Shown in pieces: positions 56,893 through 63,271 of a DNA stretch of 64,000 nt. The position numbers and the translations under genes were made by a program. The DNA is taken from positions 1 through 64,000 of the forward strand of contig CACOPA010000005.1 in assembly GCA_902628925.1 (NCBI GenBank). Reading direction: 5' to 3'. Source of the DNA: an uncultured SAR86 cluster bacterium (lineage in GTDB: Bacteria > Pseudomonadota > Gammaproteobacteria > Magnimaribacterales > D2472). Position 1 is the first letter of the stretch; every line of letters begins with the position of its first letter. The notes beneath the pieces were generated by a model. The model made no database searches. It saw nothing but the letters and a program-made list of their open reading frames with translations, and was not told the origin of the DNA.

Positions 56893-57627
56893 ATGAAAAA
56901 AACTTTTTTAACGTTTGTTTTGATATTTGGTTTCCAGCTTAGTGCTAATAATCATTTACCAGCAAACTATTCAATGTACCAAGCTAATTTTTTATTTAAT
57001 TGCCCTGTGGCTGAAAAATGCTTTGCGGCATTTGATAGATATATGAATTCGCCTGAAGTTGCCAAAGAAAAATTTGAAGTTGATTTTTTTGCGATTCAAC
57101 AAAACGGTTGGGATGATTCAACTCATGGTGTCAGCTGGTATTACAAAGATGCTGATCAGTATGCAAAAGCTGGACAGATTTTTTCAACTTCAAAAGCTGG
57201 AAGAGAATTTAGAAAAACCATGAATGATATTGGTGTAGAAATAATCTCTGATACTTTAACTGTTCATAGTGTTGGAGTTACCCTGAAAGGAAATACTGTA
57301 GACAATGGAGTTAGCTTGAGATGGAGTCTTGAGGTAACTGATCCAGCAAAGTTTGTTCCTTTATGGAAAAACTTTAGTAAAAGTCTTGAGAAGTATGATT
57401 GGACTTCTAACGCTTATGGACTTCAGAGTCACTATCTTGGAAATAATGGAAATGGCATTACTCATGAAATTTGGGCTGCTTTCAATACTCCACAAGATGC
57501 GTTGGCATTTTTGTCTGGTATGAACGCTTCAAAAGAATTTGCTGCTTACGCACCTGAATCAAGGAAGTACAGCCAGTTTAAAAGATCATATATGGAAGTT
57601 AGTCTCAAGATGTATAATCCTGACTAA
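56893..57627 (+). CDS. Secreted protein with two duplicated alpha-beta barrel halves
   Basis: 244 residues: signal peptide (FLTFVLIFGFQLSANN), then two related halves of about 100 residues. The first has GVSWYYKDADQYAKAGQIFS and STSKAGREF, the second HEIWAAFNTPQDALAFLSGM and ASKEF: the same helix-turn with SK-EF ends. This suggests an internally duplicated dimeric alpha-beta-barrel fold. No ligand or catalytic site is obvious. It follows the heme receptor but has its own SD (GGAGAGG); a terminator closes it. Confidence 0.65.
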   Translation: MKKTFLTFVLIFGFQLSANNHLPANYSMYQANFLFNCPVAEKCFAAFDRYMNSPEVAKEKFEVDFFAIQQNGWDDSTHGVSWYYKDADQYAKAGQIFSTSKAGREFRKTMNDIGVEIISDTLTVHSVGVTLKGNTVDNGVSLRWSLEVTDPAKFVPLWKNFSKSLEKYDWTSNAYGLQSHYLGNNGNGITHEIWAAFNTPQDALAFLSGMNASKEFAAYAPESRKYSQFKRSYMEVSLKMYNPD

Positions 57628-57650
57628 TATAGTTTATATCATTTTTTTAA

Positions 57651-57680
57651 TAAGGGGCTTGGTGCCCCTTATTTATTTTG
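57651..57680 (+). terminator. Intrinsic terminator
   Basis: TAAGGGGC (57651-57658) pairs with GCCCCTTA (57664-57671), loop TTGGT, then TTTATTTT. Confidence 0.85.
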
Positions 57681-57703
57681 AAAAGATGATTTAAGCTAAA
57701 AGA

Positions 57704-58567
57704 ATGAATTGGAATAAAAAATATATTGATGTTTCAGGTAAGCAAATAGCTTATGTTGAAATGGGAGAGGGTGATCCAATCATTTTTCAGCATGGAAACC
57801 CAACGTCATCTTATCTTTGGAGAAATATCCTTCCACAACTTCAGAGCCTTGGAAGATGTATTGCAATGGATCTTATTGGTATGGGCGATAGTGAAAAGCT
57901 TAAGGATGCAGGTAGCATGACCTATTCATATGCTACTCACAAAAAATATTTTGATGGATTTTTGGATGAACTAGGCATTAATAATAATACAACCCTAATA
58001 ATTCATGACTGGGGGTCTGCATTGGGCTTTGATTGGGCACATAATAATCCTAAAAAAGTTAAAGCCATCTGTTACATGGAAGGTATAGTTCAATCTATGA
58101 AGTGGGAGGATTGGAACGAGGATGCTAGAGGAATTTTTCAAGGGTTTAGATCTCCAGCTGGAGAAGAGATGATCTTAGAGAAAAACTTATTTATTGAGGC
58201 AGTTCTTCCTGGATCAATTCTAAGAAAATTATCTGATGAAGAGATGAATGAGTACAGAAGACCATTTAAGGATAAGAAATCTCGTCAACCAACGCTTGAT
58301 TGGCCAAGACAAATTCCCTTGGAAAATGAGCCTCCGGAAATATGTAAAATTGTGGATTCTTATTCTCAATGGATGGCTAAGAATGATCTGCCTAAGTTAT
58401 TCATTAATGCTGAACCTGGAGCTATTTTAATTGGCAAACAAAGAGAGTTTTGTAGAACTTGGAAAAATCAAAAAGAGGTGACTGTTAAGGGCAGTCACTT
58501 TATTCAAGAGGATTCACCAAATGAGATTGGGAGCGCAATCTTTGATTGGTTAAAAGACATAGATTAA
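57704..58567 (+). CDS. Haloalkane dehalogenase, HLD-II type
   Basis: An alpha/beta hydrolase of 287 residues that should replace a carbon-halogen bond with hydroxyl. The HLD pattern is complete: nucleophile D102 (IIHDWGSALGF), acid E126 (CYMEGIV), base H265 (VKGSHFIQED), and halide-binding N32 (HGNPTSS) and W103. The HGNPTSSYLWR box and position of the acid place it with DhaA/LinB-like HLD-II. Natural substrates (marine haloalkanes) are inferred only. It begins after a terminator and is followed by two small-gene partners. Confidence 0.9.
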   Translation: MNWNKKYIDVSGKQIAYVEMGEGDPIIFQHGNPTSSYLWRNILPQLQSLGRCIAMDLIGMGDSEKLKDAGSMTYSYATHKKYFDGFLDELGINNNTTLIIHDWGSALGFDWAHNNPKKVKAICYMEGIVQSMKWEDWNEDARGIFQGFRSPAGEEMILEKNLFIEAVLPGSILRKLSDEEMNEYRRPFKDKKSRQPTLDWPRQIPLENEPPEICKIVDSYSQWMAKNDLPKLFINAEPGAILIGKQREFCRTWKNQKEVTVKGSHFIQEDSPNEIGSAIFDWLKDID

Positions 58568-58589
58568 TATTAAAAAAAGGAGAATAAGT

Positions 58590-58859
58590 ATGTTAGTTGC
58601 TGTAAGAGCTGAAGTTGAAAGTGTAGATCGTTGGAGAGAAGGGTTTAAGACCCATGGAGATTTGTTTTCGAAACAAAAGATTTCTATAGCATACCTAGGC
58701 GCTACTGATGACAACAAAGTCATTGCAGTTGTAGATACCTCTGATCTTGATGAATTTATGAGAATTTTCAATGATCCTGCTACAGCAGAAGCAATGCAGC
58801 ACGATGGAATTACTGGTGGTGTGGAGATGTTTGTTTTAGATGATAGCTTTAAACCATAA
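58590..58859 (+). CDS. Small dimeric alpha-beta-barrel-like protein
   Basis: 89 residues: MLVAVRAEVESVDRWREGF, KVIAVVDTSDLDEFMRIFND and GVEMFVLDDSF. The strand-helix-strand alternation matches small ferredoxin-like or stress-responsive A/B barrel proteins. It is 22 bases after the dehalogenase with a good SD (AAGGAG), so likely co-transcribed. I cannot name its function. Confidence 0.65.
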   Translation: MLVAVRAEVESVDRWREGFKTHGDLFSKQKISIAYLGATDDNKVIAVVDTSDLDEFMRIFNDPATAEAMQHDGITGGVEMFVLDDSFKP

Positions 58860-58886
58860 AAGACTCATGAGATTAGGAGTTAGGCA

Positions 58887-59390
58887 ATGAAGGGAATCCT
58901 TTTTTTACTTACTGGATTGAGCCTATTTGCTGAATCTGAAATTTCTAGCAATCCAAATGACTGGTATGGAGTTACTGATAGAGTCATGGGTGGCAAATCT
59001 AATCTTCAGATTGAATACCTTAAAGATACCTTCATATTACGTGGCAATGTAACTACACAAAATAATGGAGGATTTGTGAGGCTTGTTCAGGATATCAAAC
59101 TCAATGATGATGCATTAAAGGGCATCAGTTTTCTTGCTAAGGGTAATGATGAGATATATGAAATACATGCAACGCTTAAGGGGATGAAGGTGCCGCCATG
59201 GTCTTACATGAGCCATTCTTTTCAAGTAACAGATGAGTGGAAAAGGTATAAAATCTACTTTAATGATCTAAAATCATCAGGCTATTCCGCTAGAAAAATG
59301 AAACCTAAAAATATCAATAATATTGCCTTTGCTGGTTACGGAAGGGATTTTGAAGTTAATTTAATGATTAAAGAGATCTCTATTTTTTAG
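58887..59390 (+). CDS. CIA30-domain (NDUFAF1-like) secreted protein
   Basis: 167 residues: short N-terminal hydrophobic leader (FLLTGLSLFAESE) and a CIA30 beta-sandwich, recognised by DWYGVTDRVMGGKSNLQIEY, NNGGFVRLVQDIKLND and the aromatic WSYMSHSFQVTDEWKRY core. The eukaryotic relative assists respiratory complex I assembly; bacterial members are poorly understood carbohydrate-binding-like modules. Ends with a terminator after 12 bases. Confidence 0.8.
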   Translation: MKGILFLLTGLSLFAESEISSNPNDWYGVTDRVMGGKSNLQIEYLKDTFILRGNVTTQNNGGFVRLVQDIKLNDDALKGISFLAKGNDEIYEIHATLKGMKVPPWSYMSHSFQVTDEWKRYKIYFNDLKSSGYSARKMKPKNINNIAFAGYGRDFEVNLMIKEISIF

Positions 59391-59402
59391 ACAATGATCA
59401 TA

Positions 59403-59437
59403 GAATTGATCACTTTTTGATCAATTCTTTGTGTTTT
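59403..59437 (+). terminator. Intrinsic terminator after the CIA30 gene
   Basis: GAATTGATCA (59403-59412) pairs with TGATCAATTC (59418-59427) around CTTTT, followed by TTTGTGTTTT. It closes the dehalogenase-to-CIA30 unit and separates it from the structured leader. Confidence 0.85.
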
Positions 59438-59451
59438 GATAACATATACTT

Positions 59452-59578
59452 ATCGTTCATCCCTTTTTGGGACGGAAGTAGTCAATTTAGACGAAGGAAC
59501 GCATTATCATCGTTCATCCTCTTTGAGGACGGAAGTAGGTAATGATACCGAAGGAACGCATCTTACATAGGAGATGTT
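59452..59578 (+). promoter_or_regulatory. Tandem two-hairpin RNA leader upstream of a small protein
   Basis: Two copies of a 57-base unit start with ATCGTTCATCC at 59452 and 59509. Each has hairpin A (TCCC-TTTTT-GGGA at 59460-59472; TCCTC-TTT-GAGGA at 59517-59529), the constant linker CGGAAGTA, hairpin B (GTC/GAC stem at 59481-59492; GGT/ACC stem at 59538-59549, both with 6-base loops) and the constant tail CGAAGGAACGCAT. Between copies one pair in A and two pairs in B change in a compensatory way, and each unit exposes three GGA motifs, as CsrA/RsmA targets do. After the second unit CATCT (59559-59563) can pair with AGATG (59572-59576), covering part of the SD AGGAGA. I cannot tie it to a named RNA family. 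Confidence 0.7.
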
Positions 59579-59743
59579 ATGACTATATCTAAATTATACA
59601 ACTTAGATAAATCTATCCACCAAAACCCTAGAAGGCTTATGGCATTAAACTATGCTATCAAGAAGCTTAATTTAGAAATTGGTAAGCAAAATAAGAGAGA
59701 AAAATCTGCTAAAAAAGACCTTTTCTTTCCTTACTACCTTTAG
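59579..59743 (+). CDS. 54-residue basic protein under a structured leader
   Basis: ATG 59579 follows AGGAGA by 4 bases. The product begins MTISKLYNLDKSIHQNPRR, continues LMALNYAIKKLNLEIGK, then Lys-rich QNKREKSAKKDL and ends FFPYYL. It is strongly basic, helix-prone in the middle and has no signal or membrane segment. Position after two conserved RNA hairpin units and before a GC-rich inverted repeat indicates an independently regulated, probably well-expressed small protein. Function unknown; nucleic-acid or ribosome binding is conceivable from charge alone. Confidence 0.7.
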   Translation: MTISKLYNLDKSIHQNPRRLMALNYAIKKLNLEIGKQNKREKSAKKDLFFPYYL

Positions 59744-59756
59744 GATAGAAAATAAT

Positions 59757-59773
59757 GGGGGCATCATGCCCCC
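59757..59773. terminator. GC-rich hairpin between convergent genes
   Basis: GGGGGCA-TCA-TGCCCCC forms a 7-base stem 13 bases after the small protein stop. There is no long T tail on the + strand; on the minus strand ATTATTTT follows, so it may serve the gene at 59798 or both directions. Confidence 0.55.
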
Positions 59774-59797
59774 AACTACAAATCAGTTATTTGATAA

Positions 59798-60127
59798 TTA
59801 ACACTCTAATCCACTAATTAAAGCTCCTGAACCGAAGTCTTTGCTTTTGGAATTCTCGAGTGGGATAAGTTTAAACTCAAGATTATTATTTTCTTTGGTT
59901 GCCTTTACAATCTTACCTTTAGTAATAACCTTATTTTTTTTAGTCGCCTTAAATTGATTGGAATTTAGGTCTATTTCCAAGTTGACCGTTTGATTTTTTT
60001 TATCTTTACAGTCAATAGAAATTATTTTTTCTTGTTCTGACTCCGCGTTTACAGTGCAAGCCAAAAATAAAAGGCTTAATAGTGATTTATTTCTGAACAA
60101 TATCCTTTTCCAGTTTTGAAGACGCAT
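59798..60127 (-). CDS. Small secreted protein of unknown function
   Basis: 109 residues. After a basic start (MRLQNWKRILFRNKSLLS) a hydrophobic leader ends near VNAES, giving a mature chain of about 80 residues with Cys at both ends (IDCKDK and the terminal GLEC), possibly one disulfide, and beta-strand periodicity (NLEIDLNSNQFKATKKNKV). It overlaps the upstream rhodanese by 41 bases, unusual for unrelated genes, which may mean coupled translation or a later true start. Unrecognised. Confidence 0.5.
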   Translation of the reverse strand: MRLQNWKRILFRNKSLLSLLFLACTVNAESEQEKIISIDCKDKKNQTVNLEIDLNSNQFKATKKNKVITKGKIVKATKENNNLEFKLIPLENSKSKDFGSGALISGLEC

Positions 60128-60416
60128 CTTGTATGCCTCCTAGATTTATTACATTAGTAAAACCATTTTTAATTAATAGATTCTTTGCTCGTTCAGCTCT
60201 TTTGCCAGCCGCACAATAAGTAAATATTGGCTCATCTTTAAATGCTTGAATTTCCTCTAATCTTTTTTCTAGGTCGTTGACTGGGATATGCATTGCATCT
60301 TCGATGAAGCCGGCACTCCACTCTCCATCAGTTCTGACATCTATAATTAAGGATTCTGCTGCAAATAAATCCTGCTGGAGTGTCAATATTAAGATCGATA
60401 AAAAGATTTTTTTCAT
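60087..60416 (-). CDS. Periplasmic rhodanese-like protein
   Basis: 109 residues from ATG 60416 (MKKIFLSILIL; a TTG at 60422 is two codons earlier). Signal peptide to about residue 20 (LFAAES), then a single rhodanese domain: LIIDVRTDGEWSAGFIEDA and the active-site C68 in TYCAAGKRA. The loop CAAGKRA is the PspE/GlpE size type for sulfur transfer from thiosulfate or persulfides. Physiological acceptor unknown. Confidence 0.82.
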   Translation of the reverse strand: MKKIFLSILILTLQQDLFAAESLIIDVRTDGEWSAGFIEDAMHIPVNDLEKRLEEIQAFKDEPIFTYCAAGKRAERAKNLLIKNGFTNVINLGGIQDASSKLEKDIVQK

Positions 60417-60503
60417 GTTCAAATAAATTTATATTTCAATCTAATTATGCAATTTTTAGAGCAATTTAGAAATTTTTATCAATCCCTTAATAAATGGTAA
60501 GAC

Positions 60504-60629
60504 CTGAGATTTGACTTTCTAGTGCTCGCACTAATTTTGGGATTAATTTTTATAGGATTTATTCTCTCGATTACCATAGGCCTTGCTTCATGCGAAAGAC
60601 ATTATCTCTTTCCTACTAAATTAATTTAG
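60504..60629 (+). CDS. Possible tiny hydrophobic protein
   Basis: An open frame after the stop at 60498, with possible starts CTG 60504 or GTG 60522, encodes one hydrophobic helix (VLALILGLIFIGFILSITIG) and the tail LASCERHYLFPTKLI. No good ribosome-binding site and no ATG. Listed because the hydrophobic run is uninterrupted and similar tiny membrane ORFs lie next to it on the other strand. It may be noncoding. Confidence 0.25.
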   Translation: MRFDFLVLALILGLIFIGFILSITIGLASCERHYLFPTKLI

Positions 60630-60663
60630 CAAGATATGATTAAATGATATGTAGATGTAATTT

Positions 60664-60744
60664 TTATTTCTTGGTACTTTTGAGGACAATGTAAAGCATG
60701 ATAATCAAGAAGATATTGCCGATAATATAAGTCGTTAGGCTCAT
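60664..60744 (-). CDS. Tiny membrane protein, 26 residues
   Basis: Minus-strand ATG ORF encoding MSLTTYIIGNIFLIIMLYIV plus LKSTKK: a single membrane helix with a positive end, a typical small bitopic peptide. It starts 10 bases after the 34-residue ORF on the same strand. No strong SD. Function unknown. Confidence 0.4.
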   Translation of the reverse strand: MSLTTYIIGNIFLIIMLYIVLKSTKK

Positions 60745-60754
60745 ATGTCTTGCT

Positions 60755-60859
60755 TTAAAGATACATTATTATCATTGCAATTACCAAGCCTAGATATGCA
60801 AATACATAAACTAGTTGGAAAACTTTAAAATCCTTTTTTATATTTTTTTCTTTATCCAT
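60755..60859 (-). CDS. Tiny membrane protein, 34 residues
   Basis: Minus-strand ATG ORF beginning MDKEKNIKKDFKVFQLVYVF and ending AYLGLVIAMIIMYL: a charged N terminus followed by one membrane helix. GAGG lies about 12 bases upstream, a long but possible spacing. It and the 26-residue ORF form a pair divergent from the TIGR03643 gene. Unrecognised. Confidence 0.45.
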   Translation of the reverse strand: MDKEKNIKKDFKVFQLVYVFAYLGLVIAMIIMYL

Positions 60860-60909
60860 GATGACATATTACCTCATTCAACTTCAAAAGAGAGTATTAT
60901 CATAATTGA

Positions 60910-61152
60910 ATGGATAAGAATGATATCTCACGTATTATTGAAATGGCTTGGGAGGACAGAACTCCCTTTGATGCTATAAAAATACAATTTGGGCTGAATG
61001 AAGATGATGTTAAGAAATTGATGCGAAAAAATATGAAAAGTTCATCTTATCGTTCATGGAGAAAACGAGTTTATGGCAGAAAAACAAAACATCTTGGAAA
61101 AAGAGATTTTTTGATTGGTAGACATAAATCGTCTGATCAAAATAAACTTTAA
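60910..61152 (+). CDS. TIGR03643/DUF2805 family protein
   Basis: 80 residues. The helix-turn-helix-like N terminus IIEMAWEDRTPFDAIKIQFG and LNEDDVKKLMRKNMKSSSY, then SWRKRVYGRKTKHLGKR with the RVxGRxTKH box typical of TIGR03643. The family is widespread in marine and cryptochrome-linked contexts, but function is not established. Standalone here. Confidence 0.85.
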   Translation: MDKNDISRIIEMAWEDRTPFDAIKIQFGLNEDDVKKLMRKNMKSSSYRSWRKRVYGRKTKHLGKRDFLIGRHKSSDQNKL

Positions 61153-61194
61153 GTATAATTAGTCTACTATTTAGAGAAAAATTTAGGAGTTAAT

Positions 61195-61587
61195 ATGTTT
61201 AGTCACATTATGGTTGGTGCCAATGACTTAGAGGCATCAAAAAAATTCTATGATGCAGTGTTAGGAAAATTAGGTGCGAAACCTGGAGTTTTATCACCAA
61301 ACTTAACCGGCCACAAAAGATATCTTTATTTCTTAAGAGGTTCGATGTTCATAATTACTGAGCCTATCAATGGTGAGCCAGCAACGCACGGAAATGGAAG
61401 TACTATTGGCTTTAAAGCTGAGACTCCTGAAGACGCTGACGCCTGGCATGAAGCAGGGGTAGCAAATGGTGGAACAGCAATTGAAGATCCACCTGGAATA
61501 AGAGGCGATACTGGTATGCAATTTTATTTAGCATATCTATCAGATCCAGCAGGCAATAAGGTATGTGCAATGTACACAGTGAAATAA
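61195..61587 (+). CDS. VOC-superfamily (glyoxalase-like) protein
   Basis: 130 residues with two beta-alpha-beta-beta-beta modules: MFSHIMVGANDLEASKKFYD, GSTIGFKAETPEDADAWHEA, and a C-terminal FYLAYLSDPAGNKVCAMYT with the metal-site end. Possible metal ligands are H4 and the Asp/Asn near the end. Lactoylglutathione-lyase-like or resistance-type enzyme; substrate unknown. SD AGGAG is good. Confidence 0.8.
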   Translation: MFSHIMVGANDLEASKKFYDAVLGKLGAKPGVLSPNLTGHKRYLYFLRGSMFIITEPINGEPATHGNGSTIGFKAETPEDADAWHEAGVANGGTAIEDPPGIRGDTGMQFYLAYLSDPAGNKVCAMYTVK

Positions 61588-61658
61588 ATGAACTGAATAG
61601 ATTCGCGGATTTTATTTTTAAAATATGCTTTTGATAATTTATTAAATACAAAAAATCT

Positions 61659-61946
61659 ATGAGATATTTTTCTATTTTGAGCTTGATTTTGCTTGTAGGA
61701 TGTCAGGCGCGTGAATATCAATTGGTAAATCATCAAGTGCATGGAACTGAAGGCCAAATAGGGGTGGCTATGGGATCATGCATGCAAATGGCGAGCTCTG
61801 CTAATAACATAAAGACCCCTGATAAAAAGGGTAGAATAGAGAATCATAGAAGGTCAGATGATTCTTTTATTGAATGTTCACATAATGAATTTCAAAAAAT
61901 AGAACAAAAAAGACTTAGAAAAAAAGAGCCTAAGAATAATAATTAA
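61659..61946 (+). CDS. Small lipoprotein, paralogue A
   Basis: 95 residues. Signal with lipobox LLVG-C near residue 15, then CQAREYQLVNHQVHGTEGQ and GVAMGSCMQM, a variable part and FIECSHNEFQKIEQKRLRKK. Shares this frame of motifs with the next gene, so the two are tandem duplicates. Probably an outer-membrane-anchored lipoprotein with a possible disulfide between its internal cysteines. Not a family I know. Confidence 0.6.
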   Translation: MRYFSILSLILLVGCQAREYQLVNHQVHGTEGQIGVAMGSCMQMASSANNIKTPDKKGRIENHRRSDDSFIECSHNEFQKIEQKRLRKKEPKNNN

Positions 61947-61956
61947 AAACAAGAAC

Positions 61957-62241
61957 ATGAATAAATTGCTTTTACCAATAATTTTGTTGCTGGTTTCCTG
62001 CCAAGCAAGAGAATATCAACTCCTTAATCATCAAGTTGTTGGAGTTGAGGGTGAGCAAGGAGGCATAATGGGCGCCTGCGTTGGAATCACAAATACAGGA
62101 CCTAGAGGACCCATGCTACCAGATTCAGCTGGAAATCGAGTAGACGATACTTATTTTGAGTGCACGGAAAGAGAGATGATGGAATTAGAACATCAGCGGC
62201 ATCGCAATAAAAAGGAAGATCAAAAAGAGAAATCTAAATAA
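61957..62241 (+). CDS. Small lipoprotein, paralogue B
   Basis: 94 residues. Lipobox LLVS-C, then CQAREYQLLNHQVVGVEGEQ, GGIMGACVGIT, and YFECTEREMMELEHQRHRNK. Identical or similar positions with the preceding gene: CQAREYQLxNHQVxGxEG, MGxC, and (F/Y)xEC(S/T)xxE. The 10-base gap indicates one transcript. It overlaps the convergent nitroreductase by 8 bases. Confidence 0.6.
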   Translation: MNKLLLPIILLLVSCQAREYQLLNHQVVGVEGEQGGIMGACVGITNTGPRGPMLPDSAGNRVDDTYFECTEREMMELEHQRHRNKKEDQKEKSK

Positions 62242-62887
62242 TTTTGCACCAATCCTCAATATCTTGGCGTTCTGTTCTGAACTGATTAATCGGTGCTTCT
62301 TGATCTTTGTAGCCAATCGCCATCCCACAAAAAATCATCTGATGATCATCGACATTTAAGAATTTAGAGACACTTTCTTGTTTCATTGACCAAATTTCTT
62401 GGGCGCAAGTATCCAATCCATGCTCTTGAGCCAAAAGCATAAAAGTTTGTAAAAACATGCCCAAATCAGACCATTGAGGTGGACCCATTTGACGGTCAAC
62501 AAAACAAAATAGTGCTGCGGGCGCACCAAAGAATTCATAATTCTTTAAGACTTGTTCCCATCTTGCTTCTTTATCCTCTCTGGCAATCCCAAGGCTGCCG
62601 TACATTTGCTCACCTACTTTTTTACTAAAACTTTTGTAGGGTTCTTTAAGATCTCTCGGATAAATATCATAAGCAGGAGTTTCTGGTTCACTCCATTCAG
62701 ACTGAAACCTTAAGAAGTCTTTCATTGAATCTTTATTAATAACATAAATTTTCCATGGCTGGAGGTTCCCACCCGATGGACATCTAGAAGATTGCTCGAG
62801 TAATTCTTTGATTAATTCAGTGGATACAGGATTATTTAAAAATGCTCTAACAGAATGTCTATTTTTGATTGCTTCTGAAACTTTCAT
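62234..62887 (-). CDS. Nitroreductase family protein
   Basis: FMN-dependent NAD(P)H reductase, 217 residues. The N-terminal FMN motif IKNRHSVRAFLNNPVST, SRCPSGGNLQPWKIYVIN and the C-terminal IFCGMAIGYKDQEAPINQFRTE are family marks. Substrates range from quinones to nitroaromatics; unassigned here. Confidence 0.88.
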   Translation of the reverse strand: MKVSEAIKNRHSVRAFLNNPVSTELIKELLEQSSRCPSGGNLQPWKIYVINKDSMKDFLRFQSEWSEPETPAYDIYPRDLKEPYKSFSKKVGEQMYGSLGIAREDKEARWEQVLKNYEFFGAPAALFCFVDRQMGPPQWSDLGMFLQTFMLLAQEHGLDTCAQEIWSMKQESVSKFLNVDDHQMIFCGMAIGYKDQEAPINQFRTERQDIEDWCKII

Positions 62888-63010
62888 AATTAAATATTAC
62901 ACAAAATACTTTACAGGGTTAAATTCTTTGCAGATTTCTTTGGCAGATTTACTACCTTTGGATGAAATTATGATTTTTGTAAAAAACGCAAACAGGAAAT
63001 AAGTACCTAA

Positions 63011-63247
63011 TTAATCCCGCGTTGTGGTTTCATTTGTTGGTTGAAATTCCGACTTTTTGTACTTAATACTCCATTTATGACTGCACCTAGGGCAATAAAC
63101 TGTAACAAGCTCACCAGCTGTTTCTTCATCAACTCTGTTAAAACCTTTAAACTGCCATTTTTTGCACTTAGGGCATCTATTATTTAAATAATTAATTAAT
63201 ATAGTAGTAGTAATTACTAACATTAATAAAAGAGGTCCAATATTCAT
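63011..63247 (-). CDS. Membrane-anchored zinc-ribbon protein
   Basis: 78 residues: one N-terminal helix (IGPLLLMLVITTTILINYL) followed by a zinc-ribbon with CPKCKKW and YCPRCSHKW, the two CxxC knuckles separated by about 24 residues, and a hydrophilic tail. Zinc binding and tethering to the inner membrane are inferred. Its start overlaps the divergent frame at 63230-64000. Confidence 0.6.
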   Translation of the reverse strand: MNIGPLLLMLVITTTILINYLNNRCPKCKKWQFKGFNRVDEETAGELVTVYCPRCSHKWSIKYKKSEFQPTNETTTRD

Positions 63248-63271
63248 AACAAATCTTCAGCTCAACTAATC

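Noticed and set aside
59452..59560. Short tandem repeat considered as a CRISPR array
   Set aside because: Only two units, repeats contain hairpins with variable stems, no spacers of constant size and no cas genes.
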